Shown here one piece after another: positions 1 through 8,314 of a stretch of 64,000 bases of DNA; position 1 is the first letter of the stretch; the number at the start of each line of letters is the position of its first letter. Made by a program: the position numbers and the translations under genes. Source of the stretch: an uncultured Pseudomonadota bacterium (GTDB taxonomy: Bacteria > Pseudomonadota > Gammaproteobacteria > Burkholderiales > SG8-39); contig CAILKO010000043.1 of assembly GCA_903834835.1 (NCBI GenBank), forward strand, positions 39,787 through 103,786, in the 5' to 3' direction. Under the pieces are notes generated by a model, which worked only from the letters and a program-made list of their open reading frames with translations, had not been told where the DNA came from and searched no databases.

Positions 1-326
1 TGCACCGCGAGGACTGCCTCAACTTCCGCCGGCTGTCGGAGACGAACCCCGAGCGCGTGCTCGATGCCGAGTGGGGCGCGCAGGCTGCCGGGCGAGGCTA
101 TCCCGTGGAGATCGCCGTGGTCGCCCAGGATCGGCAGGGCCTGCTGCGGGACATCGGCGATGCGCTTGCGCGCGAACGGCTGAATGTCACCGCGGTGCGC
201 ACCCAGAGTCGCGACGACGTGGCCTACATGCACTTCGCCTTTCCGGTCGGCGACCTTGCCCAGTTGAAGCGCGCCTTCGCGGTGGTGAAGGATGTGCAAG
301 GGGTGATCCGGGTGGCGCGCGGGTGA
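1..326 (+). CDS. relA: (p)ppGpp synthetase RelA, C-terminal end (5' truncated)
   Basis: The reading frame is open from base 3 and cut off by the window start. It encodes the last ~107 residues of a RelA/SpoT-family alarmone enzyme. The stretch beginning HREDCLNF and the WG pair match the linker that precedes the regulatory ACT domain. The ACT domain follows (VEIAVVAQDRQGLLRDI, then LNVTAVRTQS). The catalytic domains lie outside the window, so RelA rather than SpoT is a judgement from the style of this tail. The stop overlaps the start of the next gene (GTGA), so the two are translationally coupled. Confidence 0.85.
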   Translation, partial: HREDCLNFRRLSETNPERVLDAEWGAQAAGRGYPVEIAVVAQDRQGLLRDIGDALARERLNVTAVRTQSRDDVAYMHFAFPVGDLAQLKRAFAVVKDVQGVIRVARG

Positions 327-1315
327 GCGGGCGGATCCAGCTCGCGCCGATGGAGGGCCTCGCAGATCATGTGCTGCGCGAAGTGCTCTCGCGCGTGGGC
401 GGTTACGATCGCGCGACCTGCGAGTTCGTGCGCGTGTCCGGCTCTTTGCTGCCGCCGCGCATCTACCGTCGCATCTGTCCGGAACTCGACCGTGGCAGCA
501 GGACCGGGCCGGGCATGCCGGTCGCCGTGCAGCTCCTCGGCAGTGATCCGGAATGCATGGCGGAAAACGCGGCGCAGCTCTGCGCGCTCGCGCCGGCGGG
601 CATCGACCTGAACTTCGGCTGCCCGGCGAAGACGGTGAACCGGCACGGCGGCGGGGCGATGCTGCTCGCCACGCCCGAGGTGCTCTATCGCGTCGCGGCC
701 GCGATACGCAAGGTCGTGCCGCGGCACATCCCCTACAGCGCAAAGATGCGTCTGGGCGTGTCGGACACCTCGCGCGCGCTCGAATGTGCCCAGGCGCTGG
801 AGGCGGGCGGCGTCGAGGCGCTCGCGGTGCATGCGCGCACGCGCGACGATGGCTACCGGCCGCCGGCCCACTGGGAATGGATCGGCAGGATACGTGCGGC
901 GGTCAGTCTGCCGGTCATCGCGAACGGCGAGATCTGGAGCGTCGCGGATTATCTGCGCTGCCGCGCAGAGAGCGGTGCGACCGACGTCATGCTCGGCCGC
1001 GGCGCGGTGGCGGATCCCTTCCTCGCGCAACGCATTCGCACACGCGCCGATCGCGCTGAACGCGATGCGCGCAGCGAGTGGCTGGAACTGCTGCCTCTGG
1101 TGGCCGAGTACTGGAGACTGTGCCAGGACAAAGTGGCGGGGCGCCATGCGGCGGGCCGGCTCAAATCCTGGCTCGCCTGGCTCCGGCGCCGGTTTCCGGA
1201 GGCGGAGGCGCTCTATGGCGCGATCAGGACCGTGAACGATCCGGAGGCGACGGCGAGCCTGCTCAGGCTGCATGGCGTGCCCGTCGGCGCAGCCGCTGCG
1301 ACCGGGCTCGCCTAG
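323..1315 (+). CDS. dusC: tRNA-dihydrouridine synthase (DusC type)
   Basis: FMN-dependent reductase that makes dihydrouridine in the D-loop of tRNAs. The 330-residue product has the Dus TIM-barrel marks: LAPMEGLADHVLR at the N-terminus, NFGCPAKTVNRHGGG with the catalytic Cys near residue 100, KMRLG, VHARTR and VIANGEIW plus VMLGRGA for flavin phosphate binding. Length and the EFVRVSG segment fit DusC better than DusA or DusB. I chose the GTG at 323 because it overlaps the relA stop by GTGA and because the family starts here; the open frame upstream has no Dus-like sequence. The 3' end overlaps the convergent gene at 1312 by 4 bp. Confidence 0.9.
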   Translation: MSGRIQLAPMEGLADHVLREVLSRVGGYDRATCEFVRVSGSLLPPRIYRRICPELDRGSRTGPGMPVAVQLLGSDPECMAENAAQLCALAPAGIDLNFGCPAKTVNRHGGGAMLLATPEVLYRVAAAIRKVVPRHIPYSAKMRLGVSDTSRALECAQALEAGGVEALAVHARTRDDGYRPPAHWEWIGRIRAAVSLPVIANGEIWSVADYLRCRAESGATDVMLGRGAVADPFLAQRIRTRADRAERDARSEWLELLPLVAEYWRLCQDKVAGRHAAGRLKSWLAWLRRRFPEAEALYGAIRTVNDPEATASLLRLHGVPVGAAAATGLA

Positions 1316-2037
1316 AACAGGCGCTCGGGCGTCAGGCGCAGTCCGAACGACATCCAGCGGCCCGCCGCCGGACCACCGAGCTGGCGTCCGAAGGTGGCGT
1401 CCACCTGCACGCGGTTCGGGACGATGGCGTAGCGCGCGCCCGCCTGCCAGTACGGGTTCGCATGGTTGTCGCCGAAGGCCTCCGCAATGGCCATGAGTCG
1501 CGGCAGCGCCTGGATCTCGGCGCCGATGCCCCAGGTAAGGTTGTTCCGGCCACCCGAACGCTCACGCAGCACGCCCAGGTTGTAGTGCATGATGAATGCA
1601 TCGTCGCGGTGCGAAACCGAGATCGGGAGATAGCCGTAGGTCGCGCCGAACTGGTTCGGTCCCGGCGTCGCGCCGACATGCCGGATCGTGCCGAGCGCGA
1701 GGCCGATGCCCCAGCTGTTGGTGCTCAGCTCCCGGAACAGCGTTTTCAGCTGAACGACATCGTCGCGCGTGGCGGTCTCGCCCGCATAACTCGCCTTGCC
1801 GCCGCCGAGCGTGAGTTCCAGATTGCCGCCCGGATTGCAGCCGGGCAGCGCCCAGCTTTCACGGCTCTCCGGATAGATGCGGATCCAGCTTTCGAGCTGG
1901 CAGCTCCCTGCAGTGGTAAGGCGCGCGTCGTCGGTGACGAAGGGGCGCGCGGCATGGGCATGCAAGGTGACGAATAGCGAGGCCAGTGCAGCCAGCGTAG
2001 CGAGGCGGGTCAGCAGCAGGCGCAGGATGACGTTCAT
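1312..2037 (-). CDS. predicted exported outer-membrane barrel protein, unknown function
   Basis: A 241-residue protein with an N-terminal signal peptide (hydrophobic residues 3-24, cleavage expected after HAHA). The mature part starts RPFVTDD, is rich in alternating polar and aromatic strands and ends in Phe, the usual last residue of outer-membrane barrels. I do not recognise a characterised family. It follows the PlcP-like gene by 54 bp on the same strand and may be the last gene of the btaA-btaB-plcP unit. In that case it could act in envelope adaptation to phosphate limitation, which is inference from position only. Confidence 0.6.
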   Translation of the reverse strand: MNVILRLLLTRLATLAALASLFVTLHAHAARPFVTDDARLTTAGSCQLESWIRIYPESRESWALPGCNPGGNLELTLGGGKASYAGETATRDDVVQLKTLFRELSTNSWGIGLALGTIRHVGATPGPNQFGATYGYLPISVSHRDDAFIMHYNLGVLRERSGGRNNLTWGIGAEIQALPRLMAIAEAFGDNHANPYWQAGARYAIVPNRVQVDATFGRQLGGPAAGRWMSFGLRLTPERLF

Positions 2038-2091
2038 GGGTTATTTTCGCCGGTTGCCTGCGGCGAAGCGAGTGCCGCCGCGGCTCCCGGT

Positions 2092-2922
2092 TCAGACCTC
2101 TGCAGTCTCGCGCTCCGGTTCGATGCGCTTTTCCGCCAGCGCGAGCGGAAGCTCCGCCTGGGCCGTGCTCTGCGAAGGCGCCTGAGCGCCCCAGCGGATC
2201 AGTTCCATGCGGCCATCCAGGTGTTCCACGATGGCCGTGCAGCTGTCCACCCAGTCGCCGCAGTTGAGGTAGGTCGTGGTGTCCACGGTGCGTATCGCCG
2301 CGGCATGGATATGCCCGCAGATCACCCCGTCCACACCCCGCTCGCGCGCGTGGCGCAGCACCGAGTCCTCGAAGTCGAAGATGAATTCCAGCGCGCCCTT
2401 CACCTTGCGCTTCGCGTAGCCGGCCAGCGACCAGTAACCGGGCACACCGAGCATCCGGCGAAGGATCGACAGCCAGCGATTGAGATTCACCGCGAGGGCG
2501 TAGGCCTGATCGCCCAGAATCGCGACCCATTTGTGGTACCGGGTCACCTGGTCGAATTCGTCGCCATGCAGCAGCAGATAGCGCTTGCCGTCCGCCGCCA
2601 CATGCACATGGTCGCGCTCGACGCGAATGTTGCCGAAGGATGAGCCCGAATGCTCGCGCACCGCCTCGTCGTGATTGCCCGGAACGAAGACCACCTGGAC
2701 GTCGTGGCGGGCGCGCCGCAGCACTTTCTGAACGAGGGTGTTCTGCGGCTCGGACCAGTACACGCCTCGCCTGCGCATCGCCCAGAAATCCACGATGTCG
2801 CCGATCAGGAACAGGTGCTCGGATTCATGCGCCTTGAGGAACTCGAGCAGACGTTCGGCCTGGCACGCGCGCGTGCCGAGGTGCACGTCCGAGATGAATA
2901 TCGACCGGACTCTCCGGCTCAT
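2092..2922 (-). CDS. plcP: calcineurin-like phosphoesterase, probable phospholipase C PlcP (LpxH-like fold)
   Basis: A 276-residue metallophosphoesterase with all metal-site motifs in order: SDVHLGT near residue 10, GDIVDFW near 40, GNHDE near 81, HGDEFD near 119 and GHIHAA near 201. By sequence alone it would be named a UDP-2,3-diacylglucosamine hydrolase relative. Its start overlaps the btaB stop by 4 bp, which points instead to PlcP, the enzyme that strips head groups from phospholipids during phosphate starvation to yield diacylglycerol. Diacylglycerol is the substrate of BtaA in the same operon. The PlcP call rests on context plus the known relation of PlcP to this family; an LpxH-type role is the alternative. 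Confidence 0.7.
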   Translation of the reverse strand: MSRRVRSIFISDVHLGTRACQAERLLEFLKAHESEHLFLIGDIVDFWAMRRRGVYWSEPQNTLVQKVLRRARHDVQVVFVPGNHDEAVREHSGSSFGNIRVERDHVHVAADGKRYLLLHGDEFDQVTRYHKWVAILGDQAYALAVNLNRWLSILRRMLGVPGYWSLAGYAKRKVKGALEFIFDFEDSVLRHARERGVDGVICGHIHAAAIRTVDTTTYLNCGDWVDSCTAIVEHLDGRMELIRWGAQAPSQSTAQAELPLALAEKRIEPERETAEV

Positions 2923-3638
2923 TGCGCGGGGTCCGCGACGCGCTTGCGGCCGATGAACAGGTAGTACGGGGCGCGGATGAGCGGAAGGTAGGGGATGGGA
3001 CCCTGCAATGCGCTGAATGTCACCGTATCCACACGCTCGCGCAGAAAGCGCGGCTGTTCGTCGCTCAGGCGGACGCCGTCGTGTCCGAACCAGCGACGCA
3101 GAAATGTTCTGGCGGGTTGCCGCATGCCCTCGGGAAGGTGGAAATCCACGACGCCGAGCGTGCCGCCGGGCTTCAGCATTCTCAAGGCGTTCGCTATGGC
3201 GGCCTGCCAGTCAGGAATCATGCTCAGGGAATAGGAGAAATAGACGCAATCGACCGGATGCACAGGGCGGTATCGCGTGGCATCGCCCAGAAACAGGCGC
3301 ACGTTGGGGCGATGTGCATGACGTTCGCGGGCAACTTCCAGCAGCGCCGGGCACAGATCCACGAGATCGACCCGCGCCGCGTGCGCCAGGCGATCGTCGA
3401 AGAAAAGAAGGTTGCGTCCGGTCCCGGAACCGAGTTCGACGATGTGATTGCCGGGGGCGCAGGGAAGCGCTGCGATCAGGGCCTGCCGTCCATGCAGCAG
3501 TCGTTCGCGAAACTGATCGTAGGCCGCCGCCTGCGGTGCATAGAAGCGTTGCACGCGCTCGGCGTGGCTGCTGTGCCGGTCATGGTTCATCCCGCGAACC
3601 AGGGCTGCGAGAACCTTCAGGTCGGCGGAAACGCCCAT
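2919..3638 (-). CDS. btaB: S-adenosylmethionine-dependent methyltransferase BtaB (betaine lipid synthesis)
   Basis: A 239-residue class I methyltransferase with the SAM-binding motif VELGSGTGRN near residues 67-76 and an acidic strand end (VDLVDLCP). BtaB N-trimethylates diacylglyceryl-homoserine to give the phosphorus-free betaine lipid DGTS. The assignment relies on its place one base after btaA and on family-typical segments such as FYAPQAAAYD and YFSYSLSMIPDW. It overlaps the PlcP-like gene by 4 bp, so btaA, btaB and plcP should be co-transcribed. Confidence 0.88.
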   Translation of the reverse strand: MGVSADLKVLAALVRGMNHDRHSSHAERVQRFYAPQAAAYDQFRERLLHGRQALIAALPCAPGNHIVELGSGTGRNLLFFDDRLAHAARVDLVDLCPALLEVARERHAHRPNVRLFLGDATRYRPVHPVDCVYFSYSLSMIPDWQAAIANALRMLKPGGTLGVVDFHLPEGMRQPARTFLRRWFGHDGVRLSDEQPRFLRERVDTVTFSALQGPIPYLPLIRAPYYLFIGRKRVADPAQ

Positions 3639-3639
3639 G

Positions 3640-4896
3640 TCAGCGCTTCACGTCCGCAATGTGGAATCCCGCGTAGGTGTGGACGCGGTCCCGGCGAGCA
3701 AGCTGATTCGCGAGTTCGGTGTGGAAGCTGAGGCTGTCTTCGAGCGGACGTGCCTGGTCCCCGTCCCCGATCATGATGCCCTGAAGATAGGAAGGATGTG
3801 CGTGCGCGCTGCGGAAGATGACCCGTGCTCCGGGTGCGGCGCGCTCGAGGATCGCCTCCCATTCCTCGGCCAGCGCCGCCGGCTGGTAGGCGCTCATCCA
3901 GTCCATGTGATCGAGCAGCACGTAGCGCGAGATCCGGCGATCCGTGGTTTTCAGGAACCCGGTGACGGTGTCGGTGTGCAGGCTGATACGGTCCGCGAGG
4001 CCCGCCTTGAGCGCGAAGAAATTTCGCCGTTTGAGGTACTCGGGACAATTCGCGAAGCTGTAGCGCCCGCGCAGATAGAGCGTCCAGAAGTAGTTGCTGC
4101 GAACGGGCAGCTCGCGCGCCACGTAGTCGAGACTCTCGCGCACGAAGCCCGCCACGCCGCGGCTGTGCTGACGTTCCACTTCCTTGCGCTGCGGGTGCGG
4201 CACGCCGAGCAGGCTCATGGTGAACTGGCGCGCCAGCATCCAGTCGAGCGGACGGGTCCAGAGCCTGGGCGCGACCCGGCGATCGTAGTGCTCGCGCTGT
4301 TCTTCAAGCGTATGCGATCCGGCAAAGGCCTCGAGCGCATCACGCAGTCCGGGACGCATGCCGACGTAGCTGCGGAACCCGCGGGCCACGAGACCCGCGA
4401 GTCCGTGAAAATAGAACGTTGTCTCGGGATCCGCATGTGCGAACCAGCGATAGTTCCGGTCCCAGTATGCGCGGGCGAATTCGGAGAGATCTCCGCGCAA
4501 CGCATCGCGATAGATCTCGCGGAAGCGCGGGTGCCGCCCGTGGCCGAATATCTCGAAGAAATCCGCGAACTCCAGGCGCCGTATGCCGGCCAGCTTGAGT
4601 TCCAGCAATGCGTTCTGGCGCGGATTCGCGTCGACTGCGTGGATCGCCGCCGGTCCGGTCAGCGCGTAATCGAGAACATTGCAGCCGGCGCTCGTGATGA
4701 CCAGCAGACGATCGCCCGGGCTGAGGGCGAGGGCTTCGCGGTCCACCGCGGGGTCTTCCCAGCAACTGTTGTAGACCAGAGAGCGACCGTAGATCGCATT
4801 GAACAGGCGCTGATCGAATCGGTCGGACAGGCTAAGTGCGGTAGACAGAATGCTCTCCAGTGTCGAGTCGGCAGGGTCAGACAGGCATCTGGGCAA
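3640..4896 (-). CDS. btaA: S-adenosylmethionine:diacylglycerol 3-amino-3-carboxypropyltransferase BtaA
   Basis: A protein of about 418 residues of the DUF3419/BtaA family. It moves the 3-amino-3-carboxypropyl group of SAM onto diacylglycerol, the first step to DGTS. Visible family marks are LVYNSCWEDPAVDREAL, ITSAGCNVLDY (SAM site) and VDANPRQNALLELK, and the length is as expected. The start is uncertain: the longest frame begins with TTG at 4896, but the predicted -10 box lies at 4899-4904, which would put transcription start inside this frame. No ATG, GTG or TTG follows before conserved sequence, so an unusual start codon (for example ATT or CTG near 4866-4868) or a second promoter is possible. 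Confidence 0.9.
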   Translation of the reverse strand: MPRCLSDPADSTLESILSTALSLSDRFDQRLFNAIYGRSLVYNSCWEDPAVDREALALSPGDRLLVITSAGCNVLDYALTGPAAIHAVDANPRQNALLELKLAGIRRLEFADFFEIFGHGRHPRFREIYRDALRGDLSEFARAYWDRNYRWFAHADPETTFYFHGLAGLVARGFRSYVGMRPGLRDALEAFAGSHTLEEQREHYDRRVAPRLWTRPLDWMLARQFTMSLLGVPHPQRKEVERQHSRGVAGFVRESLDYVARELPVRSNYFWTLYLRGRYSFANCPEYLKRRNFFALKAGLADRISLHTDTVTGFLKTTDRRISRYVLLDHMDWMSAYQPAALAEEWEAILERAAPGARVIFRSAHAHPSYLQGIMIGDGDQARPLEDSLSFHTELANQLARRDRVHTYAGFHIADVKR

Positions 4897-4898
4897 TC

Positions 4899-4932
4899 AG
4901 ATTACGGTGACTTTGTGACTCGCCGATTACGC
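4899..4932 (-). promoter_or_regulatory. candidate Pho box and -10 of the btaA operon
   Basis: Read on the minus strand: GCGTAAT-CGGC, then GAGTCAC-AAAG (7-mers 4926-4932 and 4915-4921, 11 bp apart), then 6 nt (TCACCG), then TAATCT at 4899-4904. This is the same layout as the phoX and phnC promoters in this window. Two units only, and the 7-mers are imperfect, so support comes mainly from the spacing. Confidence 0.55.
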
Positions 4933-4977
4933 GCGTGTCTGCATCGTGGGTCCGGGCGCGCGCCCGGGCGCGGGCAT

Positions 4978-6024
4978 CTAGGGCCGGGGCTCGCGCTGCC
5001 GGAATAGCAGCCAGCCCGCGATCGAAGTAACGAGAAAAATCAGTCCCGCGATGGTCCAGAAGCCGGCGCTGTCACCGGAGAACGGAATTCCGCCGACGTT
5101 CATGCCGAACAGACCCGAGATGATGTTGATCGGGAGCGCCATGACGGTGACCGCAGTGAGCACGAAGACGCTGCGGTTGGTCTGCTCGCTCACGCGGGTG
5201 GCGATCTCTTCCTGCAGCAGCTTGATCCGCTCCTGCAGTCCGATCGCGTCCCGCAGAACGGTCGAGAACTCCTCGGTCGCCTGCCGCAGGTCACTCAGAT
5301 CCTCACTGCGGACCCATGCGGGCGGCTGACCCAGCATCCGGAACAGCGCGCCCGGCTCCGGCGCAAGCAGACGCTGCAGGCGCACCAGATCGCGCCGGTT
5401 TCCGCCGAGGGTTGCGCGTGTCAGGTCGAGGCGACCGGACAGCAGCCGGTCCTCGATCGTGTCGATTCTTGTCGCGGTGCGTCGCGTGATGTCCGCGAGC
5501 ACGTCGCCCTGGTGGTGCATCAGATGAATGAGGAGCGAAAGCGGAGAAGGAAATGTCTCACCCGCCCGTACCGCCGCCCGCAGGCGGTCGATGGACCGGA
5601 TCGGCCGCAGCCGCACGCTGATCAGGACCCGGCGATCGAGCGTCAGCCAGAGGGGCGCGACCTGCATGGTCTCCGTGTGCAGGAAGTCGTAGATGACATC
5701 GTTCAGCACTGCGACGAGCGCCTCGTCCGCCAGCTCTATACGCGTGGACGGCGAGAGCTCGCCGACGAGTTCGTGAAACAGTTCGGGCAGATCGAGCTTG
5801 CTCCTCAACCATTCCGTAGTGGCGGGAACCGAAGAGAAATGCAGCCAGATGAACTCGTCGTCGGTGCCGGGGCGGGTAAGCCAGGCCTCCGCGCCGGCCT
5901 GCGAGATCTCCTCGCCGCGCGTGCCCGGCGCGAAGCGGAAGCCGGAGACGAGTCCGCTTCGTCCTGGCGCGTACTCCACCGGCTCGGTGGAAAACGAGTC
6001 GGCGGAAATTCCGGACGGTGACAT
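4978..6024 (-). CDS. CorA-family divalent metal transporter, ZntB-like
   Basis: A 348-residue inner-membrane protein with a large cytoplasmic N-domain, a long helix and two C-terminal membrane segments. The first segment ends in the family signature GMN, followed by VGGIPF, the form typical of ZntB rather than CorA. A second membrane helix (AGFWTIAGLIFLVTSIAGWLLF) closes the protein. ZntB carries zinc, but the substrate here cannot be read from sequence. It sits 8 bp downstream of the aminotransferase fusion gene, so the two are probably co-transcribed. Confidence 0.85.
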   Translation of the reverse strand: MSPSGISADSFSTEPVEYAPGRSGLVSGFRFAPGTRGEEISQAGAEAWLTRPGTDDEFIWLHFSSVPATTEWLRSKLDLPELFHELVGELSPSTRIELADEALVAVLNDVIYDFLHTETMQVAPLWLTLDRRVLISVRLRPIRSIDRLRAAVRAGETFPSPLSLLIHLMHHQGDVLADITRRTATRIDTIEDRLLSGRLDLTRATLGGNRRDLVRLQRLLAPEPGALFRMLGQPPAWVRSEDLSDLRQATEEFSTVLRDAIGLQERIKLLQEEIATRVSEQTNRSVFVLTAVTVMALPINIISGLFGMNVGGIPFSGDSAGFWTIAGLIFLVTSIAGWLLFRQREPRP

Positions 6025-6031
6025 CTCCCCG

Positions 6032-8257
6032 CTAGGCCGTGCGTCCGCGCAGGCTCGGGTAGTAGGCGATGACGTCGGTGAACGGGTCGGTGATCAGCTT
6101 GACGAACCAGATGAGCGCATTGCGCAGTCCGTGCTTGCCTACGAGGACGGCCACGCGTCCGAAAACGACGACACAGGTCAGACCGAACCAGTGCTTCGCG
6201 ACATCGAGCACCAGCGAGCCTGCATTCGCCCACGCGATCGTCTCGGCCCCGTACAGCACCCACAGCGGGATCAGCGTATACGCGGCGAGAATCACGGATT
6301 TGCTCGGCGTATCGAAGCCGAGCAGCAGCTTCTCCTTGTCACGGCAGGGCGGCTCGATGAGAGCGTGCCCGGCCTGGCGCAGCACGAGGGCGCCCAGGCC
6401 CAGCCACATGGCGAGCGTGAAGTGCGTGAAGAGCAAGGCGTAGGCGAAGATGAAGGTGGAAGAGCTGAAGAAGTGCAGGATCTGGTTCACGCGGTGGCTG
6501 TGCGAGGCGACGTGATCGTCATGCTTGCGTTGCATGATCTCGGCCGTGAAGCTCGCCGCGGGGCGCGGCAGGCGGACGATGCTGGAGGCCAGATCGCGCA
6601 CGAGCCTGCGCCTGATGTCGCTGTCGCGACTCGGCTGCTCCTCGAGCGAGAGCCACCACTTGTCGCGCTTCATCTTTTCGGCGGCCTCCCTGAGCTTCAG
6701 GCGCAGCGCGTCGTAATCCTCGTCGCGATAGTCGAGGCTCGTCAGGCAGCGCCCGGTGCCGACCCAGCTCATGCTCACGCCTTCGGCGCGCAGGTAGTAC
6801 TGGAGCAGCCAGTTATAGCGGCCGGGTTCGGTGAACAGCACGGTCCAGATGGTGCCCAGCTGGGCGATGCGCACGGGCAGTCGCGCGGCCACGAACTCGT
6901 CGGTGGAGCGCCTTGCCCAGGCGGCGCAGCGCGCATTCGCGGCTTCATACTCCGTGCGTGCTTCCGGTGTGGTCACCCAGGACAGGAATTCGTGCATCGC
7001 GCCGATTGCCTGGGGATAGGCGGCGAAGGTTCCGACCACATAGGCGATCCGCATCGGATGATCCGGATCGAAGCGGCGCATCAGGCCGCGCTTGGCGCAG
7101 ACCACGCCGATCGGCATGCCGCCGGCAACCGTCTTGCCGTAGAGCACCATGTCCGCCTTGACGCCGAAATACTCCTGCGCACCGCCCGGTGCCAGCCGGA
7201 ATCCGGTGAACACTTCATCGAAGATGAGCGGGATATTGCATTCGTCGCAGACCTTGCGCAGTTCGCGCAGCCATGCGGCATAGTCCGAGCGGACATCGTC
7301 TTTCGCGCTGCGCATCGAGCTGGAGAGCATCACCGCGTCGTTCGGCGGCGGAGAATTCGGATGGAAGGATTGAACCGGATTCACCAGCACGCCGGCGAGA
7401 AAGGGTGCCTTGGCGCGTATCGCCTTGATCGAATCCGGATTCATGTCCTTCAGGGTCAGGCAGTCGCCGATCGCGCGCTCGCTGCCGAGGCCCGGTTGCA
7501 CGCCGTCCCACCAGCCGTGATAGGCGCCCGCGAAGCAGGCGATCTTCCACTTCTTCGTGTTGAACCGGGCGAGCCGGACCGCCGCCATGACCGCCTCGGT
7601 CCCGCTCAGGTGGAACGACACTTCCTCCATGCCGGATACGCGCTTGAGCATCTCGATGTTCTCCGCAACCAGCGGATGCAGCGGTCCGAGCACCGGGCCC
7701 AGATCCCTTACCTTGGCCCAGCCGCGGTCTATCCACTCCTTGTAGCGGTCATAGCCAGCGACGTTCACGCCGTAAGAGCCGCCGATATCGAGGTTCAGGT
7801 TGCCGTCCAGGTCGCGCAGGTAGGGACCCTCGGAGGCTTCCGCGACAGAACATAGGTTGAACTTCTCCCGCATCACGCGGGCGAAGGGAAAGGGCACGCG
7901 GTTCGCGTCTGCGAAGCGCAGGTCCGACAGTCCGTCGCGCACGCGCAGGCCCCAGGCTTCCGACTTCGGACTCCTGCGTGCGAGTACCTCGGCGAGAGTG
8001 TCGAGTGCCTGGCGCCGGGTCGCGATCACCGGATCAGGCGCGTTGTCGGCGCCGAGGAACTCCGCCTCCGAGTAGTGGCGGGTCTTCACGAGCCGGGAGA
8101 GCTTGCGCGAGATCTGCGGCGTATAGGAAATTGCCGGGAGCGACAGCAGAAAGGCCCACAGACGCCGGCCGCGGAAGACAAGCAGCACTGCGAGTGCAAC
8201 GAGCCACCATGCAGCACCGATCTCCAGGTTGAATCCCTTGGGCAGTGAATCGAACAT
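6032..8257 (-). CDS. membrane-tethered class III aminotransferase fused to an Mpo1/DUF962-like membrane domain
   Basis: A 741-residue protein with three parts. Residues ~14-45 form one or two membrane helices. Residues ~110-520 are a class III PLP enzyme resembling glutamate-1-semialdehyde aminomutase, with GTEAVMAA, the Asp of IFDEVFTGFR and the Schiff-base Lys in LYGKTVAGGMPIG (about K375). Residues ~575-720 hold several membrane helices with an H-x3-N-x3-H pattern (SHSHRVNQILH) and GHALIEPP, like the DUF962/Mpo1 family of lipid alpha-oxidation dioxygenases. GGAGG lies 8 nt before the ATG. It follows a GT4 gene by 57 bp. The PLP domain is clear; the Mpo1 relation is a motif-level inference and the substrate is unknown. 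Confidence 0.8.
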   Translation of the reverse strand: MFDSLPKGFNLEIGAAWWLVALAVLLVFRGRRLWAFLLSLPAISYTPQISRKLSRLVKTRHYSEAEFLGADNAPDPVIATRRQALDTLAEVLARRSPKSEAWGLRVRDGLSDLRFADANRVPFPFARVMREKFNLCSVAEASEGPYLRDLDGNLNLDIGGSYGVNVAGYDRYKEWIDRGWAKVRDLGPVLGPLHPLVAENIEMLKRVSGMEEVSFHLSGTEAVMAAVRLARFNTKKWKIACFAGAYHGWWDGVQPGLGSERAIGDCLTLKDMNPDSIKAIRAKAPFLAGVLVNPVQSFHPNSPPPNDAVMLSSSMRSAKDDVRSDYAAWLRELRKVCDECNIPLIFDEVFTGFRLAPGGAQEYFGVKADMVLYGKTVAGGMPIGVVCAKRGLMRRFDPDHPMRIAYVVGTFAAYPQAIGAMHEFLSWVTTPEARTEYEAANARCAAWARRSTDEFVAARLPVRIAQLGTIWTVLFTEPGRYNWLLQYYLRAEGVSMSWVGTGRCLTSLDYRDEDYDALRLKLREAAEKMKRDKWWLSLEEQPSRDSDIRRRLVRDLASSIVRLPRPAASFTAEIMQRKHDDHVASHSHRVNQILHFFSSSTFIFAYALLFTHFTLAMWLGLGALVLRQAGHALIEPPCRDKEKLLLGFDTPSKSVILAAYTLIPLWVLYGAETIAWANAGSLVLDVAKHWFGLTCVVVFGRVAVLVGKHGLRNALIWFVKLITDPFTDVIAYYPSLRGRTA

Positions 8258-8314
8258 CGGGCGAACCTCCTTTTATAGTTGTCGTGTCGTTGCTGTTGCG
8301 GCAGCGTTGTCTGT

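Noticed and set aside
5798..7855. 685-residue open frame on the plus strand
   Set aside because: Antisense to the ZntB-like and aminotransferase-fusion genes; composition typical of a shadow frame, no motif.
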